From positions 1-64,000 of the IMG/VR virus record IMGVR_UViG_3300025127_000013: a stretch of DNA of 64,000 bases; one strand, 5' to 3'. The position numbers and the translations under genes were made by a program. Under the pieces are notes generated by a model. The model made no database searches. It worked only from the letters and a program-made list of their open reading frames with translations, and had not been told where the DNA came from. Origin of the DNA: a virus. Below are positions 13,042 to 21,814 of this stretch, in pieces (the first letter of the stretch is position 1; each line of letters begins with the position of its first letter).

Positions 13042-13130
13042 TTCTGCTCACTTATTAGCAGAAGGTGGCTGCCGATCCTACGTAGGCAGAGGTTTCCGGT
13101 TTCCTAAGTCCTAGGCAAAAAACCGGGTTT
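13042..13130 (+). ncRNA. Three-hairpin structured RNA ending in a terminator-like stem
   Basis: Three consecutive stems: TTCTGCT 13042-13048 with AGCAGAA 13057-13063; CTGCC 13069-13073 with GGCAG 13085-13089 (enclosing the palindrome CCTACGTAGG 13077-13086); and CCGGTTT 13096-13102 with AAACCGG 13120-13126, inside which CCTA pairs TAGG. TTTT follows at 13128-13131. The last stem could end the transcript of the Cys-rich peptide; all three together could be a small RNA or a processed leader for the next tRNA. It is not a tRNA (no T-loop). Confidence 0.45.
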
Positions 13131-13135
13131 TATAT

Positions 13136-13209
13136 TGGGGTGAAGTGCCACTGGAAGGTACACCGGGCTGTTACCCCGGCCGCTGTTGGTTCAAGTCCAA
13201 CCGCCCCAG
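13136..13209 (+). tRNA. tRNA-Asn(GTT), non-standard, no encoded CCA
   Basis: 74 nt. Acceptor TGGGGTG pairs with CGCCCCA (one G-T), G73 at 13209, and T-run straight after instead of CCA. Anticodon stem CCGGG/CCCGG with loop CTGTTAC (GTT), T-stem GTTGG/CCAAC with loop TTCAAGT. The D-stem is a 5-bp GTGCC/GGTAC and positions 8-9 read AA rather than the usual U8. U1-A72 and G73 again suit Asn. It may be a decayed or specialised copy; the T-run may act as terminator. Confidence 0.75.
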
Positions 13210-13235
13210 TTTTTTTGTAATCGCATAATTACTAT

Positions 13236-13385
13236 GTGGAAACTGTTGCAGAATTATTAATATTAGCCATGTCAATGTTTTTAGCAGCTTTTTTCTGTTT
13301 TAGAGTTTTGTTATTACCTGATAACATTGAAAGAACAATTAATAAAATTGACGAAGTGGAACACACAATTCAAGAACAAAAATAA
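13236..13385 (+). CDS. Small single-span membrane protein, 49 aa
   Basis: A 49-codon frame from GTG 13236 (ATG 13269 is an alternative) to TAA 13383-13385. Residues about 5-27 (AELLILAMSMFLAAFFCFRV) are one strong membrane span; the rest (DNIERTINKIDEVEHTIQEQ) is a charged helix. There is no clear ribosome site. It lies between two tRNA genes. A real small membrane protein is likely from the composition, with role unknown. Confidence 0.45.
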   Translation: METVAELLILAMSMFLAAFFCFRVLLLPDNIERTINKIDEVEHTIQEQK

Positions 13386-13390
13386 AATAA

Positions 13391-13466
13391 GCCTGCATAG
13401 CTCAATTGGTAGAGCAACGGTTTTGTAAACCGTAGGTTGTGGGTTCAAGTCCCTCTGCAGGCACCA
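13391..13466 (+). tRNA. tRNA-Thr(TGT)
   Basis: 76 nt with encoded CCA. Acceptor GCCTGCA/TGCAGGC is perfect, A73 then CCA (13464-13466). D-stem GCTC/GAGC; anticodon stem ACGGT/ACCGT with loop TTTGTAA (anticodon TGT); T-stem GTGGG/CCCTC has one U-U mismatch around loop TTCAAGT. Reads ACA/ACG codons, which are common in this AT-rich DNA. Confidence 0.9.
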
Positions 13467-13527
13467 CTTGTAATATTATTAAACATACTTTCAAATGCTG
13501 ATACTATATAATGTATAGAAGGCAGGT

Positions 13528-14865
13528 ATGTCGAAAAAGAAAAATTATGTGTTAGATACTAGTGTTTATCTAACAGATGCAGATGCTATATATAAGTTTG
13601 ATAATCATGATATTTTTATCCCTCTTAAAGTTCTAGAAGAGGTCGATAATCACAAGAAAAGACAAGACTCAGTTGGCTCTAATGCAAGACAATTTATTCG
13701 CACTCTTGATGAACTCAGAGCTAAAGGTTCACTTGAAAACGGTGTAAGAATTGAAAAAGGAATGGGTATTATAAAAGTAATATCTTATTCAAATCTAAAC
13801 AATATAATTTTTCCACCAGATTTGGACATGAGACTGCCAGATCACACTATAATCGCTACTGCTAAAACCATTCAAGCAACTTTGCCAGATAGAAAAACAA
13901 TAATGGTAAGTCGTGACATCAATATGAGAGTGATATGTGACTCTATTGGAATCCCGGCTGAGGATTTTATTTCCGAAAAAGCTGTTAGAACATCCGAGGA
14001 GTTATACAACGGGTTTGTAATACATTCTGTTGATGATCAGATAGTTGATCAGTACTATGCTGGAGAAGATGTTTTTATCGAAGAGGATGACTTTAAAGAA
14101 CCTTGGTACCCTAATCAATATGTCATGTTAGTTTCCAATGCAAATGAGAAAAAGTCTGCTCTCGCAAGATATAAGAATTCTTTTGAGCCCCTGCAGCAAG
14201 TTATCAATAAGGACATTCATGATTGGAACATTAATGCCAGAAACAAAGAGCAAGCATTTGCCATTGATTTACTTTTGAACCCTGATATTAAAATTGTGTC
14301 TTTAATTGGCCGTGCTGGCTCAGGAAAGACTTTAATGGCAATCGCTGCAGGGTTACAACAAACTATAGGCTTGCGAGGCGAGAACAACCATTATGACCGA
14401 ATGATAGTATCTCGACCGGTTCAACCATTAGGTAAAGATATTGGCTTCTTGCCGGGCACTATGGAAGAAAAGATGCTACCATGGTTAATGCCAATTCAAG
14501 ATAATCTTAAATTTTTGATGGGTGATAGAACATCACTTGAAATGTATATGGAAAAAGGTAAGATCGAATTAGAAGCTTTAACATATATAAGAGGACGATC
14601 GATTGCTAATGCATTTATTGTTATTGATGAGGCACAAAACCTAACTAAACATGAAGTTAAAACAATTATCACTCGCATTGGAGAGGGCACCAAAATCATA
14701 CTTACTGGTGATATTGAACAAATTGATAATGTTTATGTTAATGAAACATCTAACGGACTAGCTCATGCTATTGAAAAGTTTAAAGAGTATCCAATAGCTG
14801 GTCATGTTACATTTAGAAAAGGTGAGCGATCAGAACTCGCTACACTAGCTTCAAAAGTATTGTAA
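13528..14865 (+). CDS. phoH: PIN-PhoH protein (PhoH2/YlaK-like ATPase)
   Basis: 445 residues, the usual length of the two-domain family. The N-terminal PIN domain (1-150; VLDTSVYL, VLEEVDNHK, MRLPDHTIIATA carry the acidic residues) is a predicted RNase; the C-terminal PhoH ATPase has Walker A GRAGSGKT at 261-268 and Walker B IVIDEAQN near 368. These proteins unwind and cut RNA in bacteria; phoH genes are frequent in marine phages. A TATAAT at 13507-13512 and a GAAGG-type ribosome site precede ATG 13528. Confidence 0.92.
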   Translation: MSKKKNYVLDTSVYLTDADAIYKFDNHDIFIPLKVLEEVDNHKKRQDSVGSNARQFIRTLDELRAKGSLENGVRIEKGMGIIKVISYSNLNNIIFPPDLDMRLPDHTIIATAKTIQATLPDRKTIMVSRDINMRVICDSIGIPAEDFISEKAVRTSEELYNGFVIHSVDDQIVDQYYAGEDVFIEEDDFKEPWYPNQYVMLVSNANEKKSALARYKNSFEPLQQVINKDIHDWNINARNKEQAFAIDLLLNPDIKIVSLIGRAGSGKTLMAIAAGLQQTIGLRGENNHYDRMIVSRPVQPLGKDIGFLPGTMEEKMLPWLMPIQDNLKFLMGDRTSLEMYMEKGKIELEALTYIRGRSIANAFIVIDEAQNLTKHEVKTIITRIGEGTKIILTGDIEQIDNVYVNETSNGLAHAIEKFKEYPIAGHVTFRKGERSELATLASKVL

Positions 14866-14888
14866 AATAACATTTTACATGTTATAAT
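14860..14888 (+). promoter_or_regulatory. Extended -10 promoter candidate
   Basis: TTGTAA (14860-14865), 17 bp, TATAAT (14883-14888), with TG at 14880-14881 giving the extended -10 form TGnTATAAT. It leads to a ribosome site (AGGAGAT, 14897-14903) and the gene at 14910. The -35 box overlaps the phoH stop codon. Confidence 0.55.
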
Positions 14889-14909
14889 AGTTTTATAGGA
14901 GATATAACT

Positions 14910-15230
14910 ATGAGCAACAAAAAACAACAAACAACCGCCATTACAGAAGAACAAGCCCACTTAAATCCTGTGTTGGCCATGACGGTTGAAAAAGATTCAG
15001 AACTAAAAAGTTATTTAGTTGATTATGTGGGTACAAAATTTGATCAAGAAAATGTAACTGTGAATATGGTTGCAGAAATTTTAGCAACTGAATTTCCAGA
15101 TTTTATGTATGCTATGGCAGAAGAAAATTTTCTCAGAGGATATCAACTTGGCCTAAATGATGCAATAAATGGTTTTACTGAATTAGAAGATGAAGACTTA
15201 CATACAACAAAGACAACAAAAACTTCGTGA
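14910..15230 (+). CDS. Hypothetical 106-aa protein
   Basis: 106 residues with a strong ribosome site at 14897-14902. Mostly helical and acidic; the segment VNMVAEILATEFPDFMYAMAEENF and the Thr/Lys tail show no recognised family. It has its own promoter candidate, and its end overlaps the metallopeptidase start by 41 bp. Confidence 0.6.
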   Translation: MSNKKQQTTAITEEQAHLNPVLAMTVEKDSELKSYLVDYVGTKFDQENVTVNMVAEILATEFPDFMYAMAEENFLRGYQLGLNDAINGFTELEDEDLHTTKTTKTS

Positions 15231-15876
15231 ATCGCAGACAAATTTTTACACCCCGTCTGGGATTCATGTTTATGTAAAAGAACCTGTAAATCAAACCGTT
15301 GTTAGTCGGGCTCTAAATATGTTAGAGGAAAGAGTACCGATCCATATACTATCTGAAATAGAAATGATTATATTTGGTTGGTTTGCTGAATTTGATGAGC
15401 GAGGCTTACAAGCATATTTTGATGGTGGAACAATTTTTGTATCTAATCTTTTTGATGATGAGAAAGAATTATTTGAAACTTTGATTCACGAAACAGCACA
15501 TGCAGTTGAAGCAACATATGGCTATGAAATTTACGGCGATGATAAAATAAAGCAAGAATTTATCAGAAAAAGACAGTACCTTCACGATATTTTATGGAAA
15601 GAAGGCTACAAAATGCCAATATCTGTTTTTCTTGACACAGAATACGACCAAGAATTTGATGAAATGCTGTATCAAAAAATTGGTTATGGCAAACTGGATG
15701 GCTATGCTGCTGGCATTTTTATTACATCATATGGTGCTACTTCTCTAAGAGAATACTTTGCAACCGCATTTGATGATTACTTTATGAATCCTAATCACTC
15801 ATTTTTAAAAAAGATTAGTCCTGCAGTTTATGAAAAAATAAATTTAGTTTTAAGTGAAGAAGAACTTGACATTTGA
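15190..15876 (+). CDS. HExxH zinc metallopeptidase (toxin lethal-factor-like zincin)
   Basis: 228 residues. LIHETAHAVEA places HExxH at 100-104; a downstream REYFATAFDDYF (about 194-205) supplies a Glu/Asp-rich helix typical of the third ligand in ATLF/Mop-like or phage zincins. The start at 15190 overlaps the previous gene by 41 bp because no other start codon lies nearby in frame. No signal peptide, so it acts inside the cell. Unlike the enzyme at 4796, it has no acidic tail. Substrate unknown; it could modify a host protein. Confidence 0.7.
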   Translation: MKTYIQQRQQKLRESQTNFYTPSGIHVYVKEPVNQTVVSRALNMLEERVPIHILSEIEMIIFGWFAEFDERGLQAYFDGGTIFVSNLFDDEKELFETLIHETAHAVEATYGYEIYGDDKIKQEFIRKRQYLHDILWKEGYKMPISVFLDTEYDQEFDEMLYQKIGYGKLDGYAAGIFITSYGATSLREYFATAFDDYFMNPNHSFLKKISPAVYEKINLVLSEEELDI

Positions 15877-15893
15877 TTTCAAATGGTTATAAT
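15866..15893 (+). promoter_or_regulatory. Consensus promoter with palindromic spacer
   Basis: TTGACA (15866-15871), 16 bp, TATAAT (15888-15893): both boxes perfect. The spacer region holds CATTTGA (15870-15876) and TCAAATG (15879-15885), a perfect inverted repeat with a two-base centre, well placed for a repressor. It would drive the nuclease at 15916 and possibly the whole glycan island. Confidence 0.8.
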
Positions 15894-15915
15894 ATAACTT
15901 AATATTGGAATAAAT

Positions 15916-16677
15916 ATGAAACACATCTCCTATTCTGAGTTAAAAGACTGGGCTCATTGTCCTTTCTATCACAAGCTTACACGAATTGATGGAATCGACG
16001 GTTTCACAGGAAATGAATATACTGCTTTCGGTTCTGCTATTCATTCTGTGTGTGAGAAAAAATTACTGAATGAAGAAGTGGAGGAAGATTTTTTTGTCCG
16101 TGAATTAAAAAAGAATATTTCTGAACTTGATGATGAAGTAGATTTAAAAACTATCCATCAGATGATGAAACAGGGTAATAAAATCATTCCTGAAATTGAT
16201 GATGCATTGTCAGATTACTTTGAGGAATACGAAGTGCTGGCCGTCGAATTACCGCTATATGAGCCTATGGAAAATGAAAATTTTCGTTTTAAAGGTTACA
16301 TTGATGCAGTTGTTGCTACCCCAGACGGTAAAGTGCATATTTTCGACTGGAAGACTTGTTCATGGGGCTGGGACTCACGAAAGCGGAGTGACAAAATGGT
16401 TACTTATCAATTGACTTTGTATAAACACTTTTTCTGCCAGAAGATGTCAATTGAACCAAAAAATGTAGAAACTCACTTTGCTCTGCTTAAAAGAACAGCT
16501 AAAAATAATCATGTAGAATTTTTTAGAGTTACAAGTGGGTCAAAAAAGACTGAAAATGCACTTAAACTTTTAAATACTGCAATATACAATATTGAAAATG
16601 AAAGGTATATTAAGAATCGCCTTTCGTGCACATCCGGCTACGGATGCAAATTTTATAAGACAGAACACTGTCCATGA
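15916..16677 (+). CDS. PD-(D/E)XK nuclease, Cas4/RecB-like, with probable Fe-S cluster
   Basis: 253 residues. The N-terminus HISYSELKDWAHCPFYHKL and later GSAIHSVCE (His of the fold), then GYIDAVVATPDG...IFDWKT (D and DxK) form the PD-(D/E)XK core. Cys15 plus three C-terminal cysteines (C-x5-C-x7-C in the last 17 residues) match the iron-sulfur arrangement of Cas4/AddB-type nucleases. Likely a single-strand DNA exonuclease in recombination. No other CRISPR gene or repeat is present, so it is not a CRISPR component. It directly precedes the glycan island by 7 bp. Confidence 0.82.
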   Translation: MKHISYSELKDWAHCPFYHKLTRIDGIDGFTGNEYTAFGSAIHSVCEKKLLNEEVEEDFFVRELKKNISELDDEVDLKTIHQMMKQGNKIIPEIDDALSDYFEEYEVLAVELPLYEPMENENFRFKGYIDAVVATPDGKVHIFDWKTCSWGWDSRKRSDKMVTYQLTLYKHFFCQKMSIEPKNVETHFALLKRTAKNNHVEFFRVTSGSKKTENALKLLNTAIYNIENERYIKNRLSCTSGYGCKFYKTEHCP

Positions 16678-16684
16678 GGAATAA

Positions 16685-17968
16685 ATGAAAAAAACTAAAA
16701 TTCTTACCATATCTGACCACCCTCTTTCACCTTCAGGGGTAGGAACACAAACAAGATATTTTATTGAAGCACTTTTAAAAACTGGTAGATATCAGTTTGT
16801 TTGTCTTGGTGGGGCAATTAAGCACAACGACTACACTCCTGTAAATGTTGATCCCCATGGGGAAGATTGGAGAATTATTCCAGTCGATACCTATGGAACA
16901 CCTGATATTATTCGGTCTATTTTGCAAAATGAACGACCGGATGTCTTGTGGTTTATGACGGATCCGCGGTTTTACGAGTGGTTGTGGGAAATGGACAATG
17001 AAATTAGATCACTTGTGCCAATGGTTTATTATCATGTGTGGGATAACTTCCCAGCACCTGAGTTTAACGGTAAGTGGTATCGCTCAACCGACGAAATTGT
17101 AGCAATTTCAAAAGTGACATATGGTTGTGTTAAAGAAGTAGTACCTGAAGCTTCTCTAAATTATATCCCACATGCAGTTCCAACACAATTTTTTCACCCT
17201 GCCACAAGTAACGATGAAAAAAGCAAAGCTTCAACTTTAAGACATAATATAATTAATACATCCACCGAGTTCAATAATCCAAAAAAGAAGATATTTTTCT
17301 GGAACAGTAGAAATGCAAGAAGAAAGCTAAGTGGTACACTTATTTGGTGGTTTAAAGAATTACTAGATGAAATCGGACATGATAAAGCCTCGCTACTCAT
17401 GCATACAGATGCTAGAGATCAGCATGGCCAAGACTTGCCTCATATTATGGAGAGATTGGGCTTAACCGATGGTCAAGTGTTGCTATCAACGAATAAAGTT
17501 AGTCCAGAAGAGTTGGCACACATGTATCGTGCAGCGGACTACACTATTGGCATTAGCGATGCTGAAGGTTTTGGTTTGTCAACTCTTGAATCATTGACAT
17601 GCGGAACTCCAATTATTGCAAACATGACAGGTGGCCTCCAAGAACAGGTAACTGATGGTACAAACTGGTTTGGTTGGGGCATTGAGCCTGTAAGTAAAAC
17701 TGTTATTGGCTCTTTACAAGTGCCATATATCTATGAAGATAGAATCTCACAAAAAGATTTTAATGCAACAATGAAAAAAGCAATAAAATTAAGCAAACCA
17801 AAATACCAAAAGCTTTCAAAGATGTGCTTGCAGCATGTTAAGGATAATTATAGCTTTGAAAAATTTGAACAATCTTGGATTAATTTAATCGATGAAATTG
17901 TAGAGAAACATGGTTCTTGGGAAACTAGAAAAAATTATGATCGTTGGACACTATTGGAGGTGGCATAA
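16685..17968 (+). CDS. Family-4-type glycosyltransferase (GT-B)
   Basis: 427 residues, GT-B fold. N-terminal half opens KTKILTISDHPLSPSGVGTQ, as in GT4 enzymes; the C-terminal half has FFWNSRNARRK, YRAADYTIGISDAEGFGLS and STLESLTCGTPIIA, the E-x7-E nucleotide-sugar motif region. It transfers a sugar from an NDP-sugar; donor and acceptor are not deducible. First gene of the island, close to the next gene (1-bp overlap, TAATG at 17966). Confidence 0.85.
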   Translation: MKKTKILTISDHPLSPSGVGTQTRYFIEALLKTGRYQFVCLGGAIKHNDYTPVNVDPHGEDWRIIPVDTYGTPDIIRSILQNERPDVLWFMTDPRFYEWLWEMDNEIRSLVPMVYYHVWDNFPAPEFNGKWYRSTDEIVAISKVTYGCVKEVVPEASLNYIPHAVPTQFFHPATSNDEKSKASTLRHNIINTSTEFNNPKKKIFFWNSRNARRKLSGTLIWWFKELLDEIGHDKASLLMHTDARDQHGQDLPHIMERLGLTDGQVLLSTNKVSPEELAHMYRAADYTIGISDAEGFGLSTLESLTCGTPIIANMTGGLQEQVTDGTNWFGWGIEPVSKTVIGSLQVPYIYEDRISQKDFNATMKKAIKLSKPKYQKLSKMCLQHVKDNYSFEKFEQSWINLIDEIVEKHGSWETRKNYDRWTLLEVA

Positions 17969-19221
17969 TGCTTCAGAAAATAATTTTAACAGCACCAGTG
18001 CTGACTCGCTCAGGTTATGGCGAACAATCAAGATTTGCCTTAAGAGCACTCAGGTCACGACCTGATTTATTTGATATTTATATTCATCCTTTAGAATGGG
18101 GTAAAACTTCTTGGCTTAGTGAAGATAATGAGGAAAGAAAATGGATTGATCAAACAATCCAAAAAACAATTGATTTTCTTCAAGTAAATAACAGTGCAGA
18201 TAATAACTTGTTTGATGTATCACTACAGGTCACTATTCCAAATGAGTGGCAAGATATTGCTAAGCATAATGTTGGTTATACTGCTGGTATTGAAACAACA
18301 AAGGTGGCACACGAGTGGTTACTAAAAGGTAACGAAATGGACAGTATTATTGTTGTTTCTGATCATTCTAAGAATGTGTATAGAAATACAGTCTATGATG
18401 CACACAATCAACAAACAGGCGAAGATATTACATTATCATTGAGCACTCAAGTTTCTACAGTCAATTACCCTGTAAAAACATATGATAATTTAGAAGCTCT
18501 TGAGCTTAACTTAAAACATGATTTTAATTTTGTTACCGTTGCACAGATGGGCCCAAGAAAAAACATTGATAATACCATTAATTGGTTTTTACAAGAGTTT
18601 CACGATGATGAAGTTGGATTAGTGGTAAAGACAAATGTTGCTAAAAATTGTCAACTTGATAAAGAAATAGTCCACGGCTCGTTGATCAGGCTTATTAGGG
18701 CTCATGATGCTACTAATGAAAACAGAAAATGTAAACTTTATTTGCTTCATGGTGACTTAACAGATCAAGAAATGCACGAACTATATTTGAACCCAAAAAT
18801 TAAAGCGACCCTTTGTTTAACACACGGTGAAGGATTTGGTTTACCAATGTTTGAATCAGCTTACATGGGTATTCCAGTTGTTGCTACGGATTGGTCCGGT
18901 CAGCTAGATTTTCTCTGTGATGCAGAAAAAAGAACAAAATTTTACAATGTTGGCTTTGATTTACAGCCAGTTCCTGATGAAATATTATGGGATGGTGTGA
19001 TTGTAAAAGGTTCCATGTGGGCAGTGCCAAGAGAAAACTCTGCAAAGTATAACATGAGGCTATGCTATGATGAAGTTACCGATGGAACTAACACTGCTTG
19101 CGAATATTCAAAAGAACTTTGTGAGAGGTTTTCAGAAGACAAGATGTATGCAGCTTTTATTGAAGCTATGAATTTGCCAATTGTACAAACTCCAGAATCA
19201 GAATTGGTAGAATTTGAATGA
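17968..19221 (+). CDS. Family-4-type glycosyltransferase (GT-B)
   Basis: 417 residues from ATG 17968 (overlapping the previous stop); the ATG at 17944 is upstream within the previous gene. Pattern APVLTRSGYGEQSRFALRAL, MGPRKNIDNTINWF and THGEGFGLPMFESAYMGIP are typical of GT4 enzymes with the conserved Glu motif. Similar in plan to the preceding gene but not a close copy. Cytosolic, sugar specificity unknown. Followed by an ATGA overlap. Confidence 0.82.
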   Translation: MLQKIILTAPVLTRSGYGEQSRFALRALRSRPDLFDIYIHPLEWGKTSWLSEDNEERKWIDQTIQKTIDFLQVNNSADNNLFDVSLQVTIPNEWQDIAKHNVGYTAGIETTKVAHEWLLKGNEMDSIIVVSDHSKNVYRNTVYDAHNQQTGEDITLSLSTQVSTVNYPVKTYDNLEALELNLKHDFNFVTVAQMGPRKNIDNTINWFLQEFHDDEVGLVVKTNVAKNCQLDKEIVHGSLIRLIRAHDATNENRKCKLYLLHGDLTDQEMHELYLNPKIKATLCLTHGEGFGLPMFESAYMGIPVVATDWSGQLDFLCDAEKRTKFYNVGFDLQPVPDEILWDGVIVKGSMWAVPRENSAKYNMRLCYDEVTDGTNTACEYSKELCERFSEDKMYAAFIEAMNLPIVQTPESELVEFE

Positions 19222-20831
19222 GTAAGTTAGTTTATGTCAGCGATTTTTTTGTTGAGCACATCGCCGGCGGTGCTGAGATAAACGATTCTATATTATTAGA
19301 GAATCTATCAAAAGATATAAAAGTAGTCAAGTTTTTATCTCGTGAATTTACTAGCAAACATGTAAATTTATATCTTAAAAGTGGCTTTAAGTTTCTAATA
19401 TCAAATTTTGCTACTCTTGATGTTAGTACAATGCAGGAGTTAGTAAATAATCCCAAGTGTTATTCTATAATCGAACACGACCACAAGTATTTAAAACATA
19501 GAAATCCATCAATATATAAAGACATGCTTGCACCACCGCAGGATATTATAAATAGAATATTGTATGCTAATGCCGCTTGTGTATTCGCACAGTCTAATAT
19601 ACACAAACAAGTTATTCAAAGAAACTTAAAAATTTCTAATGTTATAAATCTTGGTATGAGTTTGTGGTCAGATGAACAATTATCAATAATTGAAGAAAAC
19701 TACAGCGATGTAAAAAAACCGGGCTGTTCTATAGTGAACAGTCAAAATCCAACTAAAAATACAGCAGGAACAATTCAGTTCTGTGAAACCAATAATATTG
19801 AATATAATTTAATTGGTTCTCCCTCTTACGAGGAGTTTATAAAACAACTGTCTGAATATGAAAGATATGTTTACATGCCAATTGTTCTTGAAACCTTTAA
19901 TAGAGTTATAATTGAAGCTAGAATGTTGGGATGCAAAATCTCATCTACTAATTTAAATGGATGCTTTTCTGAAGATTGGTTTTCAAAGTACAAGGGTAAA
20001 GAATTAATTGAGTATGTCCGACAGCAGCGACAAAGAGTTGTTAATGAAGTTTCTAGCGGTATATTTGACGATTCAGATACCAAAGAAAAGTCAGACATTA
20101 CAGTTATTTTAAACGGGTACAGAAGACCATATAATCTTAAAATGCAAGTTGATGCATTAAGAAGCCAAACAAATCCTCCAAAGCAAATTTGGCTGTGGAT
20201 TAATGATCATGAAGACAATCATGGTTTTGATTTTGAATCTATTGGAGTAGATAGAATATTTCACAATGACTATAATTGGAAGTTCTATGGCCGCTTTGCT
20301 GCAGCACTTTTAGCAGACACCGAGTATATTGCAATCTATGATGATGATACAGTGCCCGGCAAAAGGTGGCATGAAAATTGTTTAAAAACTATGGGTACCC
20401 ACGAGGGTATTCTTGGTTCAGCCGGCATCATACTCAATGGTTCACGATATGTGCAACACGACAGGTGCGGCTGGCCAACACAAAATTCAACCACAACTGA
20501 AGTTGATTTAGTTGGCCATGCTTGGTTTTTTAAACGAGAGTGGTTACGATATCTCTGGCAAGAAAAACCTGTCACTTGGGATAATGGAGAAGATATCCAG
20601 TTTGCTTTTATGGCAAAAATCCATGGGGGTATACCAACATATTGTCCGCCACATCCGCCCGAAGATATTGATTTGCATGGTTCTATACTTGGGAATGAAT
20701 TAGGTATAGACAATAAAGCAACATCAACCAATTCTGCTGTTTCGCATCAACAATTTTTCTCCGAAAGAGATATGTGTGTGCAAACAGGACTACAAAAAGG
20801 CTGGAAAACAGTCAATAATATAACATTATGA
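19218..20831 (+). CDS. Two-domain glycosyltransferase (GT-B-like plus GT-A-like)
   Basis: 537 residues. Residues 1-275 resemble a reduced GT4-like domain (VVKFLSREFTSK, FAQSNIHKQVIQRN, ETFNRVIIEARMLGC). From about 290 a GT2-like GT-A domain begins: SDITVILNGYRRPYNL, YIAIYDDDTVPG with the DDD metal motif at about 375, and WDNGEDIQFAF. So two transferases may act successively on one glycan. ATGA-coupled at both ends. Confidence 0.75.
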   Translation: MSKLVYVSDFFVEHIAGGAEINDSILLENLSKDIKVVKFLSREFTSKHVNLYLKSGFKFLISNFATLDVSTMQELVNNPKCYSIIEHDHKYLKHRNPSIYKDMLAPPQDIINRILYANAACVFAQSNIHKQVIQRNLKISNVINLGMSLWSDEQLSIIEENYSDVKKPGCSIVNSQNPTKNTAGTIQFCETNNIEYNLIGSPSYEEFIKQLSEYERYVYMPIVLETFNRVIIEARMLGCKISSTNLNGCFSEDWFSKYKGKELIEYVRQQRQRVVNEVSSGIFDDSDTKEKSDITVILNGYRRPYNLKMQVDALRSQTNPPKQIWLWINDHEDNHGFDFESIGVDRIFHNDYNWKFYGRFAAALLADTEYIAIYDDDTVPGKRWHENCLKTMGTHEGILGSAGIILNGSRYVQHDRCGWPTQNSTTTEVDLVGHAWFFKREWLRYLWQEKPVTWDNGEDIQFAFMAKIHGGIPTYCPPHPPEDIDLHGSILGNELGIDNKATSTNSAVSHQQFFSERDMCVQTGLQKGWKTVNNITL

Positions 20832-21814
20832 TACTGATTAGTTTTGGAACTCGACCTGAGTTTATTAAAATAAAACCTCTTATCGAGGCATTTAAAGATA
20901 GGATACCTTTCAAGTTACTTTTTACCGGTCAACATGTTGATTTGTTGTCCGATGTAGAGGGTGACATTCACAAGCTGACGATTGAAGATGGTTCAAATAG
21001 GCTTGATTCGATTGTTTCCTCGATGATGAACAACGATACTATTTTTGAAGGTGTGGAGGCAGTGTTGGTTCAGGGTGATACAACATCAGTTTTTGCTGTT
21101 GCATTGGCTGCATTTCATAGAAGAATAAAAATTATACACCTTGAGGCTGGATTAAGAACATTCAACAAATATCATCCATACCCTGAAGAGTTTAATCGTC
21201 GTGCTGTCTCTGTCATGGCTGATATCCATCTATCACCAACAGAACTTTGCACTGAAAACCTTAATAAAGAAAGGGTCGATGGAAAGATTTTTACGGTTGG
21301 CAATACTGTGCTGGATAATTTGGTAGATATACAACCCGAATACACAAACAAAGTTGTCATTACAATGCACCGAAGAGAAAACCATCACATTATACCAGAA
21401 TGGTTTGCTGCATTTGATAGACTTGCACTTGAAAATCCACAGTATGAATTTATTATTCCTTTGCACCCTAATCCGAATGTTCAAAAGCACAAAGACTTGT
21501 TAAAGCATGTCAAAGTTGTTGAGCCTATGCAATATGCAGAGTTTATTAAGTTACTATCACAAGCTCGTTTAGTTATTACAGATAGTGGCGGACTGCAGGA
21601 AGAATCGTCGTTCTTTAAGAAAAAGTGTATAGTTTGTAGGCAGGCTACAGAAAGGGTTGAAGGTATGGGAACATTTGCATTTATGTCATCACCAGATAGA
21701 GTAGAGAACGATTTTTATTCTATGATTGATGACTATATTCCCGATGATACATGTCCTTATGGAGATGGACACAGTGCAGAAAGAATCACAAATATTCTTT
21801 TAGAGGAATTATGA
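20828..21814 (+). CDS. wecB: UDP-N-acetylglucosamine 2-epimerase
   Basis: 328 residues; converts UDP-GlcNAc to UDP-ManNAc. It opens ISFGTRPEFIKIKPLIEAF, and has LFTGQHVDLL, VLVQGDTTSVFAVALAAF, HLEAGLRT, a VGNTVLDN motif and ITDSGGLQEESSFF, all conserved in WecB. Slightly shorter than the usual 375. It supplies a ManNAc-type donor to the island. Overlaps both neighbours by 4 bp. Confidence 0.92.
   Translation: MILISFGTRPEFIKIKPLIEAFKDRIPFKLLFTGQHVDLLSDVEGDIHKLTIEDGSNRLDSIVSSMMNNDTIFEGVEAVLVQGDTTSVFAVALAAFHRRIKIIHLEAGLRTFNKYHPYPEEFNRRAVSVMADIHLSPTELCTENLNKERVDGKIFTVGNTVLDNLVDIQPEYTNKVVITMHRRENHHIIPEWFAAFDRLALENPQYEFIIPLHPNPNVQKHKDLLKHVKVVEPMQYAEFIKLLSQARLVITDSGGLQEESSFFKKKCIVCRQATERVEGMGTFAFMSSPDRVENDFYSMIDDYIPDDTCPYGDGHSAERITNILLEEL

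Noticed and set aside
13042-13130. An additional tRNA gene
   Set aside because: No acceptor pairing, no T-loop consensus and no anticodon-stem pattern; it fits better as hairpins with a terminator-like end.
15916-16677. Cas4-like nuclease as part of a CRISPR system
   Set aside because: No CRISPR repeats and no other cas genes are visible; Cas4-type nucleases are common in phages for recombination.
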